This document shows positions 9,001 through 15,414 of a stretch of DNA of 32,386 bases, piece after piece. The DNA lies in assembly GCA_024691105.1 (NCBI GenBank), contig JAILNY010000117.1:1-32386 (forward strand). The letters are read 5' to 3'. A program made the translations under genes and the position numbers. The notes under the pieces are model-generated. The model ran no database searches. It was not told the origin of the DNA and was given only the letters and a program-made list of their open reading frames with translations. The stretch is from Treponema sp. (GTDB taxonomy: Bacteria; Spirochaetota; Spirochaetia; Treponematales; Treponemataceae). The number at the start of each line of letters is the position of its first letter. Position 1 is the stretch's first letter.

Positions 9001-9035
9001 AAAAGCGAGACAAGAAATAAATAAAACTTTTTCAT
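6006..9035 (-). CDS. Beta-propeller / Y_Y_Y / adenylate cyclase receptor
   Basis: The 1009-aa protein is a membrane receptor with a class III nucleotide cyclase. A signal peptide (cleaved after ~Ala19) leads into many two-component-regulator propeller repeats (GNIWIGS, GTIWFGT, GNIWFAT, GRVWVGT, GVVWVGT) to ~residue 640. A Y_Y_Y-type Ig domain follows, then one TM segment at ~751-770, a short coiled coil and the cyclase at ~815-1009. Metal ligands appear in LFSDIVGFT (~839) and TIGDAYMA (~885). Lys in EKIKTIGDAY and Asp in YDVWGNTVNVASRM are the adenine-specifying pair, and Asn and Arg of the latter motif are the transition-state residues, so cAMP synthesis is expected. GGAGAG precedes the ATG. 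Periplasmic ligand input is probable, perhaps via the co-transcribed UrtA-like lipoprotein. Confidence 0.92.
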   Translation of the reverse strand: MKKFYLFLVSLFTSFAVFAQNNFFDTYVYQSWSAFGGLTGTTATDIYQTVDGYINIGTYEGLVRFDGVEFKTMNRSVDKSCDFISVRAIIQDSQGNIWIGSNDEGLQKISDNGNKMYTIENGLPNNSIRALVEDKRGNIWIGTAGGVAYLTPDGKVITPQFDAGTIANGIIATSLFCDSAGRIWLTTQNELGLFLYSDGVFRQRKELEQYGVYFVTSIFQDMYGKFWISLDNDGIVTIDHGIVEKLETGTILDKYPTYSIYQEHNGTIWFGTEHGPVAYNNGNFIEYHGSPELADSNVNKIIQDREGNIWFATDRNGIGKLTYGKFQMKKLGVTVNSIAENIDGRVWVGTDSGVICYNNDVREENELTAYTKGLRIRDVSLASGGKILVSCYTKPGQLLYDGKTIKNWTTDDGLAGNKVRVAIETDTDEYYVGTTTGLSIIHKDGTIKSFKQISGLETEYVMAIYKDNHGVVWVGTDGGGIYLMKNEEVINHITSSDGIAGNVIFKITQDSDNAFWICTGNGVSRCNDFDPTAEFKVPYETITSEHGIGTSSVFQVMFDTQKNLWMTNNHGIASVSLDDIVNFFAKKSNHITAKYYNKNDGLDSDGPTSTSKSIVDKHGRLWFTMIDSIAIFDPLKVHKNPVTPLVHIESITVDNIIYNNTGKMITLDPGTKRVDIKYTGISFDAPERILFSHMLTNFEDTYSPPSAERIVSYTNLNPGRHSFLVNAINGSGIQSDDDEMMFFYQKPFFWQRPIFWIILASIVVGSVFAMFILRERRITNENMRLEALVQMRTADLEIEKDKSDKLLRSILPDKIADKLKETTGDKSFGEDFENATLLFSDIVGFTKVSSGHNAQEIVKALNDLFSRFDERAKKMGVEKIKTIGDAYMAACGIPVANKNHAKVMINFAKGMYEDLKKYNETAQIKFSIRIGLNCGPVTAGVIGTTKFIYDVWGNTVNVASRMETAAEPNTIRITEDLKKQLKGTDIKFSRPIECEIKGKGLMKTYEVKL

Positions 9036-9083
9036 ATTTTATCTTTCTCTCCTGAAGATAAAAGTTTTTGAGTATTAGGTTGA

Positions 9084-9123
9084 ATAAAATAAAACCCCGC
9101 GTTGATGGTAATTTAACGCGGGG
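9084..9123 (-). terminator. Terminator of the minus-strand chemoreceptor gene
   Basis: CCCCGCGTT (9095-9103) pairs with AACGCGGGG (9115-9123), 9 bp around 11 nt. Read on the minus strand it is followed by TTTTATTTTATTC. It separates the chemoreceptor from the cyclase gene, so the latter probably has its own promoter in the remaining ~50 bp. Confidence 0.85.
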
Positions 9124-9138
9124 CTGTAAATGCAATTT

Positions 9139-11253
9139 TTATACAGTGAACAAATCAATCTGGGAACCAATCTTTGTAATTGCTCCCTGAACCTGATCTG
9201 CAATTGTGCTTAATGCTGCACCTGTTTCGTTAATCTGTTTTGCCCCTTCTGAAATTTCATCCATACTGCCTTTCATTGCAATAGTAGAATCCGTAAGAGT
9301 ATTCATTTCTGAAAGTACATTTTCTTTTTGTACACCGATATCGTTAGAAGCAGTACGTACTTCGATTGTTGTATCGTTCATATTATGAAGGGCATCGATA
9401 ATCTGCTTTGAACCGGAATTCTGTTCGTCCATTGCAGCCTTAATCTGAATAACGAGCTGGTCTGTCTCGTTAATTTTGTTAGATACAACAGAAAGTGCAT
9501 CACTTGATTCGTTAGAAGAATTAACGACAAGATCAATTGAACTACGAATCTTTTTGATTCCTGCACCAATTGTCTTAGACTGTTTTGTAGAAGTTTCCGA
9601 AAGCTTACGGATTTCGTCAGCAACAACGGCAAAACCTTTACCCGCTTCACCGGCATGAGCAGCCTCAATTGCGGCGTTCATAGCAAGAAGGTTTGTTTGA
9701 CTTGCAATAGATGCAATTGCAGTATTTGCTTCCTGAAGCATTTTTGATTCTGCTTCCATCTGCTGAATTTTTTCTGAAACGTCTTTCTGTTTCTGGAATC
9801 CGACTTCGGCATTAAGTTCAAGGCTCTTGAATGATTCTGACATTTTGTCAACCGAGTTGTTTACAGAAGCGATGTTTCCGATCATCTGTTCGATTGCGGC
9901 AGAAGCCTGAGTTACACTTGCGCTCTGGTTTTCGATCATTGCGTTGAGCGTTGTAATTTCATCAGAAATTTTATTTACAGAATCATTTGCCTCATATACA
10001 CCATTGTCCTGTGTCTGAATCTGACCATGAATGCTCTGAATGTTTGCAATGATTTCTGTAATAGAAGTCTGTGTTTCTGCCATACTTCCAGAAAGATCTG
10101 CACCAGAGTCTGCAAGTTCTGTTTTCGATTCCTTAACATCTTTTACGATTGACTGAAGTTTATCAACAAAGTTGTCAAAGTGAATGATAAGGTCTCCGAT
10201 TTCGTCTCTGTAAAAAAGTGCACAGCGTTTAGTAAGATCGGCATTTCCTGTCTCAAGCTCTGCAAGGAATTTTGTTACGTTGTTAATACGCCAGATTATT
10301 TTTCTGATGTAAAGGAATGTAACAACAAAGAAGATGAGCAAAGTTAAAGCGGCGCACGGAGTTACAATCATCTGAGTGCGGCGTCTTACGGCGTTTACGA
10401 CTTCAACTGATTTTGCAACAAACAGCATTCCCGAAATATCTCCGTCATCGTCGATAAGAGGAATGTAGTTTGAATAGTAGGATTTTCCGTTAATTTTATT
10501 CGGGCCGGAATATTCTTCACCACGGCCTAAAACCTGGTCAACAATTGCCTGGTTTGCAAGCTCTGTTCCAATCATATTCTGACCGAGAGTTGTCTGATAG
10601 CGGACCTTGCCTTTGAATACGGTAAAGTCTACGTTGTAGTTTTGTTTTACTATTTCGATGAATGAGCCTTCGCCGTCATCTACAAGGCTGTAGCCCATGA
10701 TAATTGCTCCGATAGTTTCTCCGTTTGATTTTACAGGAGCTGCAGTGATAATACCAAATTTGATATTACCCATTTCTTCGTAAGCCTGGAATTCTTTTCC
10801 ATCGAGCGCACTTTTTACAGTGTGTGAAGAAGAAACATTTTCGCCGGTTTTGATTCCGACACCACCAATGATTTTTCCGCTTTTGTCAGCAAAGGCAATA
10901 AGGTCAACTGCAAAATCTTCTGCTTGCTGATTTGCTATTCTTATGGCCGCACTTGAATTGCCTGATTCAAATGTTTCGATAATTTCATTCTCTTTTGACA
11001 TAACCTTTGCAAATCTGTACAAGTTATCGCGCCAGTCTTCTGCAATAAATTCAATACCGTGAGCTGTATGGTCAAGATCTTCGATTGTTGCTTCAAGAAA
11101 CTTTTTGTTAAAAATGTTCATCGCAATTTCTGCAGTAATGATGATACTACAGGCGATAGAAAATAAAGATAAAAGTGAGATTTTTACTTTTATAGAAAGA
11201 TTTCGTTTTCCGTTTTTGTCAAATCGATCAAGTTCTTTTAATTTTCCAGCCAT
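9139..11253 (-). CDS. Methyl-accepting chemotaxis protein (Cache-type)
   Basis: The 704-aa receptor has a TM segment at ~23-45, a ~240-residue extracytoplasmic Cache-like domain, a second TM near 295-317 (LTLLIFFVVTFLYI), a HAMP domain with ETGNADLTKRC, and a long cytoplasmic signalling domain. The hub is the highly conserved ASQTNLLAMNAAIEAAHAG followed by KGFAVVADEIRKLSE, the CheA/CheW contact region. I chose ATG 11253, preceded by GAGAGGAG at 7 nt; an in-frame TTG at 11268 is not supported. Its hub and helices are near copies of the divergent receptor at 12114, so the two are paralogues with different sensor domains. It ends just before a strong terminator and is probably monocistronic. 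Ligand unknown; Cache domains usually bind small organics such as amino acids or carboxylates. Confidence 0.93.
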   Translation of the reverse strand: MAGKLKELDRFDKNGKRNLSIKVKISLLSLFSIACSIIITAEIAMNIFNKKFLEATIEDLDHTAHGIEFIAEDWRDNLYRFAKVMSKENEIIETFESGNSSAAIRIANQQAEDFAVDLIAFADKSGKIIGGVGIKTGENVSSSHTVKSALDGKEFQAYEEMGNIKFGIITAAPVKSNGETIGAIIMGYSLVDDGEGSFIEIVKQNYNVDFTVFKGKVRYQTTLGQNMIGTELANQAIVDQVLGRGEEYSGPNKINGKSYYSNYIPLIDDDGDISGMLFVAKSVEVVNAVRRRTQMIVTPCAALTLLIFFVVTFLYIRKIIWRINNVTKFLAELETGNADLTKRCALFYRDEIGDLIIHFDNFVDKLQSIVKDVKESKTELADSGADLSGSMAETQTSITEIIANIQSIHGQIQTQDNGVYEANDSVNKISDEITTLNAMIENQSASVTQASAAIEQMIGNIASVNNSVDKMSESFKSLELNAEVGFQKQKDVSEKIQQMEAESKMLQEANTAIASIASQTNLLAMNAAIEAAHAGEAGKGFAVVADEIRKLSETSTKQSKTIGAGIKKIRSSIDLVVNSSNESSDALSVVSNKINETDQLVIQIKAAMDEQNSGSKQIIDALHNMNDTTIEVRTASNDIGVQKENVLSEMNTLTDSTIAMKGSMDEISEGAKQINETGAALSTIADQVQGAITKIGSQIDLFTV

Positions 11254-11425
11254 ATAAACTCCTCTCAAGAACAGAAAATATTAAAAAAAAATATTCTTAA
11301 TGCTACTATTATATATCGGAATTTTTAGATGTCAAATTTAGTGTTTGTGGGAGAAGAAAAAAGAATGAAAAAACACTGAATGTGTCGGGTCAGAAATAAG
11401 TATATGTATGGTGAAAATTTTTTTC

Positions 11426-11453
11426 TTGCATTTCTGCCAATGTGTGGTATTAT
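11426..11453 (+). promoter_or_regulatory. Promoter of the structured RNA, extended -10
   Basis: TTGCAT (11426-11431) and TATTAT (11448-11453) are separated by 16 bp, with TGG just upstream of the -10 as in extended -10 promoters. Predicted start ~11460. The rest of 11254-11425 is A/T-rich leader of the divergent chemoreceptor gene with nothing else recognised. Confidence 0.5.
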
Positions 11454-11511
11454 TAAATCGTGGTCAGGAAAGAGATGAGGACTTACACCGGCTGCACGGG
11501 AAGGAGGCGTT

Positions 11512-11559
11512 ATGCAATTTCCAACAAAATGGTCTGACCTGAAAGGGTCATGTTGCTAG
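11512..11559 (+). CDS. 15-aa ORF with strong ribosome site inside the RNA
   Basis: AAGGAGG at 11501-11507 is a full-strength Shine-Dalgarno four bases before ATG 11512. The ORF encodes MQFPTKWSDLKGSCC and stops at TAG 11557-11559, with tandem Cys codons directly before the stop. The ribosome site lies in the loop of a possible GGGAA/TTTCC hairpin. It may be a leader peptide controlling the downstream terminator or the coding part of a dual-function RNA. The 4-nt spacing is short, and chance occurrence is possible. Confidence 0.35.
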   Translation: MQFPTKWSDLKGSCC

Positions 11560-11630
11560 CCAAAATCCACCTGTGGTTATACAGGAACTAATAAAATGCC
11601 CTTCATAATGATGAAGATGAGCAAACTATA

Positions 11631-11658
11631 AACCGCCATAAGCTGGCGGTTTTTTTTT
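11631..11658 (+). terminator. Intrinsic terminator of the structured RNA
   Basis: AACCGCC (11631-11637) pairs with GGCGGTT (11645-11651) around a 7-nt loop and runs into nine T (11650-11658). A textbook rho-independent terminator on the plus strand, with no ORF immediately upstream to claim it. Confidence 0.88.
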
Positions 11659-11673
11659 GCCCTGTGTGGTCTA

Positions 11674-11702
11674 TTTAAAAACTTGCAGAAAAGGTTTATA
11701 AT
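11674..11702 (+). promoter_or_regulatory. Putative promoter of the I42-chemoreceptor operon
   Basis: TTTAAA (11674-11679) and a consensus TATAAT (11697-11702) are 17 bp apart. The ribosome site GAGAAGG is at 11711-11717, before ATG 11725. This would allow the operon to be expressed independently of the upstream RNA. Confidence 0.5.
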
Positions 11703-11724
11703 ATAAGGTTGAGAAGGTTCTTTT

Positions 11725-12105
11725 ATGAAAAAGACGTTAATTTTTTGTTTAATCTGGTATGTGGCACTTATGGCTGTTTTTATCGGATGCAAAAGTTCGG
11801 ACGGATTTAAAAGTTCTACTGCAAAAATTCAATACAAGGGAAATCCGACAACAGGCTATAACTGGATTGTGGACGTAAGCGATGAATCTGTAATTTCTGT
11901 CAGTGTAAAAGAAAAATACCTTGGCAGCGCAGATGTTGTTGGTGCTCCGTCGATGTTCTATTACACGATTAGTTCACTTTCACCGGGAAACTCAGTTTTA
12001 AAGTTTGAATATAAAAGAGCATGGGAGACAAAACCAGCGGAAGAGACTCATATTTTTGATATAACGGTTTTGTCAAACGGTGACATAAAAATGATCGAAA
12101 GGTAG
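11725..12105 (+). CDS. Chagasin-family (I42) protease-inhibitor lipoprotein
   Basis: The 126-aa lipoprotein has a signal peptide ending FIGC (Cys ~22) and an immunoglobulin-like chagasin fold, whose family inhibits papain-type cysteine peptidases. The three inhibitory-loop signatures are present in order: NPTTGYNW (L4 loop NPTTG), VGAPSMFYYTI in place of the GxGG loop, and YKRAWE in place of RPW. The loops are somewhat divergent, so potency cannot be judged. It probably sits in the periplasm or on the outer surface. It starts at an ATG with GAGAAGG upstream and ends 8 nt before the chemoreceptor start, forming a three-gene operon with it and an MglB-like protein. That partnership is unexpected for an inhibitor; a binding-adaptor role is an alternative. 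Confidence 0.82.
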   Translation: MKKTLIFCLIWYVALMAVFIGCKSSDGFKSSTAKIQYKGNPTTGYNWIVDVSDESVISVSVKEKYLGSADVVGAPSMFYYTISSLSPGNSVLKFEYKRAWETKPAEETHIFDITVLSNGDIKMIER

Positions 12106-12113
12106 GAATTAAC

Positions 12114-14198
12114 ATGGCACAAAAGCGGTATAAGATTTCTTCTATTCTTTGTATTGTTCTTGTAACTTTGCTTTTTTTTATGAATGCAGTTCAAGGTTAT
12201 TTGACAATTCGATTTGCAAGAAAGTCTACGACACAGAGTTATTCGATGGACTGTACTCAGATTACTAACGCATATTCACTTGCAATAGCAAACAAAATCA
12301 GTGAATACATGAATCAGATGTCGTATTACTCTGATTCGGATGTTGTTGCAACCGGCAACGATAAACAGATTGTAAACTGGCTTAGAGAGCATGTGTCTAC
12401 ACGAAGGACTTATTTTTCTTCTGTAATTTATGCGGGTAAAGACGGCGTTGCGTATTCTGACACGGGCGAGACTGAATCTATAAAGGACGAACGTTTTTTC
12501 AAAGAGATAATGAATAATGGAAAGACAACTTACATTGATAACCCTGGACGTAATTCAAAGGGCGAAGTTGTATTCCATATTGCGCGAGCTGCAAAAGTTC
12601 ATGGTCGTGTAATCGGTGTTTTTGCGGCAGTTGTTTCACTTGATAATATCAGAAACATGGTTGAATATATTTTGCTTGGTGAATCTGGTCAGACCTGGAT
12701 CTTAGCAGATAACGGAATGGTTATTGCAAATGCAAACCGTGATTTTGTTATGAAGCTTAATCTTTTGACAGGTAACGTTGATCAGTCGGTAAAGTCGGCA
12801 ATGATGAAGGCTGTTACCGGCGCTATCGGTTCTGACTGGGTTAAGGACTGGGCCGGCATTCCTGGAAAAAGCTTTGTTACTTATACGCCGATTGCATATA
12901 CTCCATGGATCTTTGCTTTTTCTATCAGCGAGTCACAGATGTCTGCAACGGGAACTGCAGTGCGTAATACAAATATCATCATTTCGCTCATTACGATTTT
13001 CCTTTTGATTATCTGTATCCTTATTGTCGCAGGAATTTTGTTCAAGCCGCTTGCCGCTGTTGAGCAGTCAATTAATTCGATTGCATCAGGACACGCAGAT
13101 TTGACTCAGCGCATAAGAATTAATTCTAAAACAGAAATTGGTTCTGTCGTTCGGGGCTTTAATCAGTTTACAGAAAAACTGCAGTCAATTGTAACCAAGC
13201 TTAAAAATTCAAAGGACCAGCTTTCTGATGCGGGTGATCAGATGCATGACTGTACTCAGGAAACTGTAAGTGCAAATACTCAGATTCTTGAAAACATCGG
13301 AACTGTTTCTGACCGTATTTTGCACCAGTCTGCAAGTGTAGAAGAAACTGCCGGCGCTGTTAACGAAATTGCTTCTAACATTCAGTCGCTTGAGCGCATG
13401 ATTGAACAGATGGTTCAGAGTGTATCTCAGGCGTCGGCCGCTGTAGAAGAGATGATTGGAAATATTGATTCTGTAAATACATCGGTTGTAAAAATGGCTG
13501 ACGAGTTTACAGAACTTGAAAAAACTTCTTCTGAAGGAATTGAAAAGCAAAAGGATGTAAACGAAAAAATTGAACAGATTCAGCAGGAATCTGTAATGCT
13601 TCAGGAAGCAAATACTGCAATTGCATCTATTGCAAGTCAGACAAACTTGCTTGCTATGAACGCTGCAATCGAAGCGGCTCATGCCGGTGAAGCTGGTAAA
13701 GGTTTTGCCGTTGTTGCTGACGAAATCCGTAAGCTTTCTGAAACTTCTACAAGACAGTCTAAGACAATCGGAACTCAGCTTAAGAAGATCAAAAATTCAA
13801 TTACAAGCGTTGTTTCCGCTTCACAGTCTTCTAGTTCTGCCTTTACTCTTGTTACAGAAAAAATTCAGAGCACAGATGTAATTGTAAATCAGATTAAGGG
13901 TGCAATGCAGGAACAGGCCGAAGGTTCGCGCCAGATTGGAAGTGCTTTGAGTGTAATGAACGACTCTACGCTTGAAGTTAGAACAGCTTCTAAAGAAATG
14001 GCCGAAGGAAACCAGGCAATTCTTGAAGAAATTAAACAGCTTCAGGATGCAACGGTTGCTATCAAAGACAGTATGGATGTTATTTCTGAAACGACAAAGA
14101 GAATTACAGAAACTGGAGAATCGCTTAACAGAATTTCTTCAATGATGTTTGATTCTATTGTTGATATTGGAAATCAGGTTGACCAGTTTAGGGTATAA
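12114..14198 (+). CDS. Methyl-accepting chemotaxis protein (dCache-type)
   Basis: The 694-aa receptor has TM1 near 9-31, an extracytoplasmic ~250-residue double-Cache domain with TYIDNPGRNSKGEVVFHIAR and the membrane-proximal VTYTPIAYTPWIFAFSI, TM2 near 288-312, a HAMP domain (SGHADLTQRI) and a signalling domain with hub ASQTNLLAMNAAIEAAHAG. The two C-terminal coiled-coil arms are nearly the same as in the divergent receptor, whereas the sensory part differs. AGGAATT precedes the ATG. It lies 8 nt after the I42 lipoprotein and 12 nt before an MglB-like lipoprotein. In enteric bacteria MglB presents galactose to Trg, so the sugar-binding neighbour may be a co-receptor here; direct ligand binding by the dCache domain is also likely. 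Confidence 0.94.
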   Translation: MAQKRYKISSILCIVLVTLLFFMNAVQGYLTIRFARKSTTQSYSMDCTQITNAYSLAIANKISEYMNQMSYYSDSDVVATGNDKQIVNWLREHVSTRRTYFSSVIYAGKDGVAYSDTGETESIKDERFFKEIMNNGKTTYIDNPGRNSKGEVVFHIARAAKVHGRVIGVFAAVVSLDNIRNMVEYILLGESGQTWILADNGMVIANANRDFVMKLNLLTGNVDQSVKSAMMKAVTGAIGSDWVKDWAGIPGKSFVTYTPIAYTPWIFAFSISESQMSATGTAVRNTNIIISLITIFLLIICILIVAGILFKPLAAVEQSINSIASGHADLTQRIRINSKTEIGSVVRGFNQFTEKLQSIVTKLKNSKDQLSDAGDQMHDCTQETVSANTQILENIGTVSDRILHQSASVEETAGAVNEIASNIQSLERMIEQMVQSVSQASAAVEEMIGNIDSVNTSVVKMADEFTELEKTSSEGIEKQKDVNEKIEQIQQESVMLQEANTAIASIASQTNLLAMNAAIEAAHAGEAGKGFAVVADEIRKLSETSTRQSKTIGTQLKKIKNSITSVVSASQSSSSAFTLVTEKIQSTDVIVNQIKGAMQEQAEGSRQIGSALSVMNDSTLEVRTASKEMAEGNQAILEEIKQLQDATVAIKDSMDVISETTKRITETGESLNRISSMMFDSIVDIGNQVDQFRV

Positions 14199-14210
14199 TG
14201 AGGAAGTTCT

Positions 14211-15290
14211 ATGAAAAAGATAAGATATATTACTGCAGTACTTGCAGCAATCAGTGTTTTTGCATTTAGTGGTTGTTCTAAAAAGTCTGTTGATAAAAGT
14301 GATGTTATTGGGGTATTGCTCCGCAATGATTCGGATACATTTATTAAGGAATATAAAGAAGCTGTTGAAAAAGCTGCATCTGATAATAATGCTAGTATCC
14401 AGATTTATTCTGCAAATAATGATGCTGCAATTCAGATTGACCAGCTTAAAACAATGCTCTTAAACGGAGTAAGGCATTTTGTAATTATTCCTTACAGTAC
14501 AGATTTAACAGATCAGATGGCAAAAATGATTTATTCGCAGGGAGGCTCTGCAGCTTTTTCTAATATTGTTCCAAGTGTATCGGCTCTTAAGGTTGGACCA
14601 AATATTTTTTACTCTTCTTCGCCAGAACTGGATGCCGGAGAATATCAGGCGCAATTAATTGACAGTTATTTTAAAAAACATCCGGAAAAGGCGCCGGGAA
14701 AGGTTTTAAAGATTGTATACTTTAACGGAGAGTACGGACATCCGGCACAGACTTACCGTAAGGACGGTGTTTATAACGGGCTTGAGCGTCTTGGTTACAA
14801 GATGGACTTTGCTTTTGAATATGGTGCTAACTGGGACAGAGCAAGTGCAAGACAGTCGCTTGATATGTGGCTTGAATCACAGCAGCGTGATGTGAACGTT
14901 GTAATTGCGCAGAATGATCAGATGGCATTGGGTGCTGTTGATGCGCTTATCAAGAATGGATATGTTGACGATAAATCAAATCCGACACGTGATACGGATG
15001 GTGATGGACTTGCTTTAACAGTGGCAGTTTTTGGTGTTGACGGAACTGCCGAAGCACAGGAGTCTATGGCAAGAAATCAGATGTGCGGAACAGTTTTGCA
15101 GGATGCAAAAATTCAGGCGCTTACTGCGTTTGAGCTGGTTAATCAGTGTAAGAAAACCGGCTCTGCAAAGGGCTATGTAACTACATCAGGAATTGCTGGT
15201 GCTCAAAAAACAACTTATGAGCCGCCATTGAACGAGCCGCTTGTAATCGGTCAGTGCTATATCGTTCCGTTTGTTCCAATGGGAAAATAA
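14211..15290 (+). CDS. Galactose/glucose-binding-like lipoprotein (MglB family)
   Basis: The 359-aa type I periplasmic binding protein has a lipoprotein signal (FAFSGCSKK, Cys ~22). The periplasmic-binding fold shows GVLLRNDSDTFI at the start of the mature domain, HFVIIPYSTD, VVIAQNDQMALGAVDAL and VFGVDGTAEAQESM, the last two being hallmarks of the sugar branch related to MglB/RbsB. DTDGDG near residue 262 resembles a Ca2+-binding loop, though MglB's own loop lies elsewhere in the sequence. AGGAAG precedes the ATG. No mglA or mglC follows; a terminator comes 40 nt later, so it is an orphan component. With the chemoreceptor 12 nt upstream, I infer a sensing role. The ligand is not determined. 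Confidence 0.85.
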   Translation: MKKIRYITAVLAAISVFAFSGCSKKSVDKSDVIGVLLRNDSDTFIKEYKEAVEKAASDNNASIQIYSANNDAAIQIDQLKTMLLNGVRHFVIIPYSTDLTDQMAKMIYSQGGSAAFSNIVPSVSALKVGPNIFYSSSPELDAGEYQAQLIDSYFKKHPEKAPGKVLKIVYFNGEYGHPAQTYRKDGVYNGLERLGYKMDFAFEYGANWDRASARQSLDMWLESQQRDVNVVIAQNDQMALGAVDALIKNGYVDDKSNPTRDTDGDGLALTVAVFGVDGTAEAQESMARNQMCGTVLQDAKIQALTAFELVNQCKKTGSAKGYVTTSGIAGAQKTTYEPPLNEPLVIGQCYIVPFVPMGK

Positions 15291-15330
15291 AAAGTTCTCG
15301 CGCTTATTGCAGAGATTCAGTAACACATAA

Positions 15331-15366
15331 AACGCAGTCCCCTCTAAAAGAGTACTGCGTTGATTT
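15331..15366 (+). terminator. Terminator of the I42-chemoreceptor-MglB operon
   Basis: AACGCAGT (15331-15338) pairs with ACTGCGTT (15354-15361), with an inner CTCT/AGAG helix, followed by GATTTT. It separates the operon from deoD. Confidence 0.8.
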
Positions 15367-15378
15367 TAATATATTGAA

Positions 15379-15407
15379 TTGCGCGCACGGTGGATTAATA
15401 GTATAAT
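15379..15407 (+). promoter_or_regulatory. deoD promoter, probably leaderless
   Basis: TTGCGC (15379-15384), 17 bp, TATAAT (15402-15407). The predicted start is 15414-15415, which is the A of the deoD ATG, and no Shine-Dalgarno lies in the last 20 bases. Confidence 0.55.
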
Positions 15408-15414
15408 ACAAACT

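Larger units (their letters stand above)
11459..11658 (+). ncRNA. Candidate ~200-nt structured RNA, family unknown
   Basis: The region has its own promoter upstream and a strong terminator at its 3' end, and is not part of a long ORF. Possible helices are GGTCAG (11462-11467) with CTGACC (11534-11539), the alternative hairpin TGACC/GGTCA beginning at 11535, GGCT/AGCC, CCTGT/ACAGG around 11570-11584, and CTTCAT/ATGAAG (11601-11616, loop AATG). The first two exclude each other, as in a switch. It does not show the signature sequences of SRP RNA, RNase P RNA, tmRNA, or the cobalamin, TPP, SAM, glycine, FMN or c-di-GMP-I riboswitches. It could be a trans-acting RNA, or a leader/attenuator for the I42-chemoreceptor operon 66 nt downstream, which also has its own -10 box. 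Confidence 0.5.

Noticed and set aside
11459..11658. Structured RNA as SRP RNA, tmRNA, RNase P RNA or a known riboswitch
   Set aside because: The signature sequences (GGAAG tetraloop region, tag ORF with tRNA-like ends, GAGGAAAGTCC, common aptamer boxes) are not visible; no covariance search could be run.
15379..15414. Upstream start of deoD (12 codons)
   Set aside because: The stretch contains the -35 and -10 of the promoter, and homologues start near MSTHINAP.
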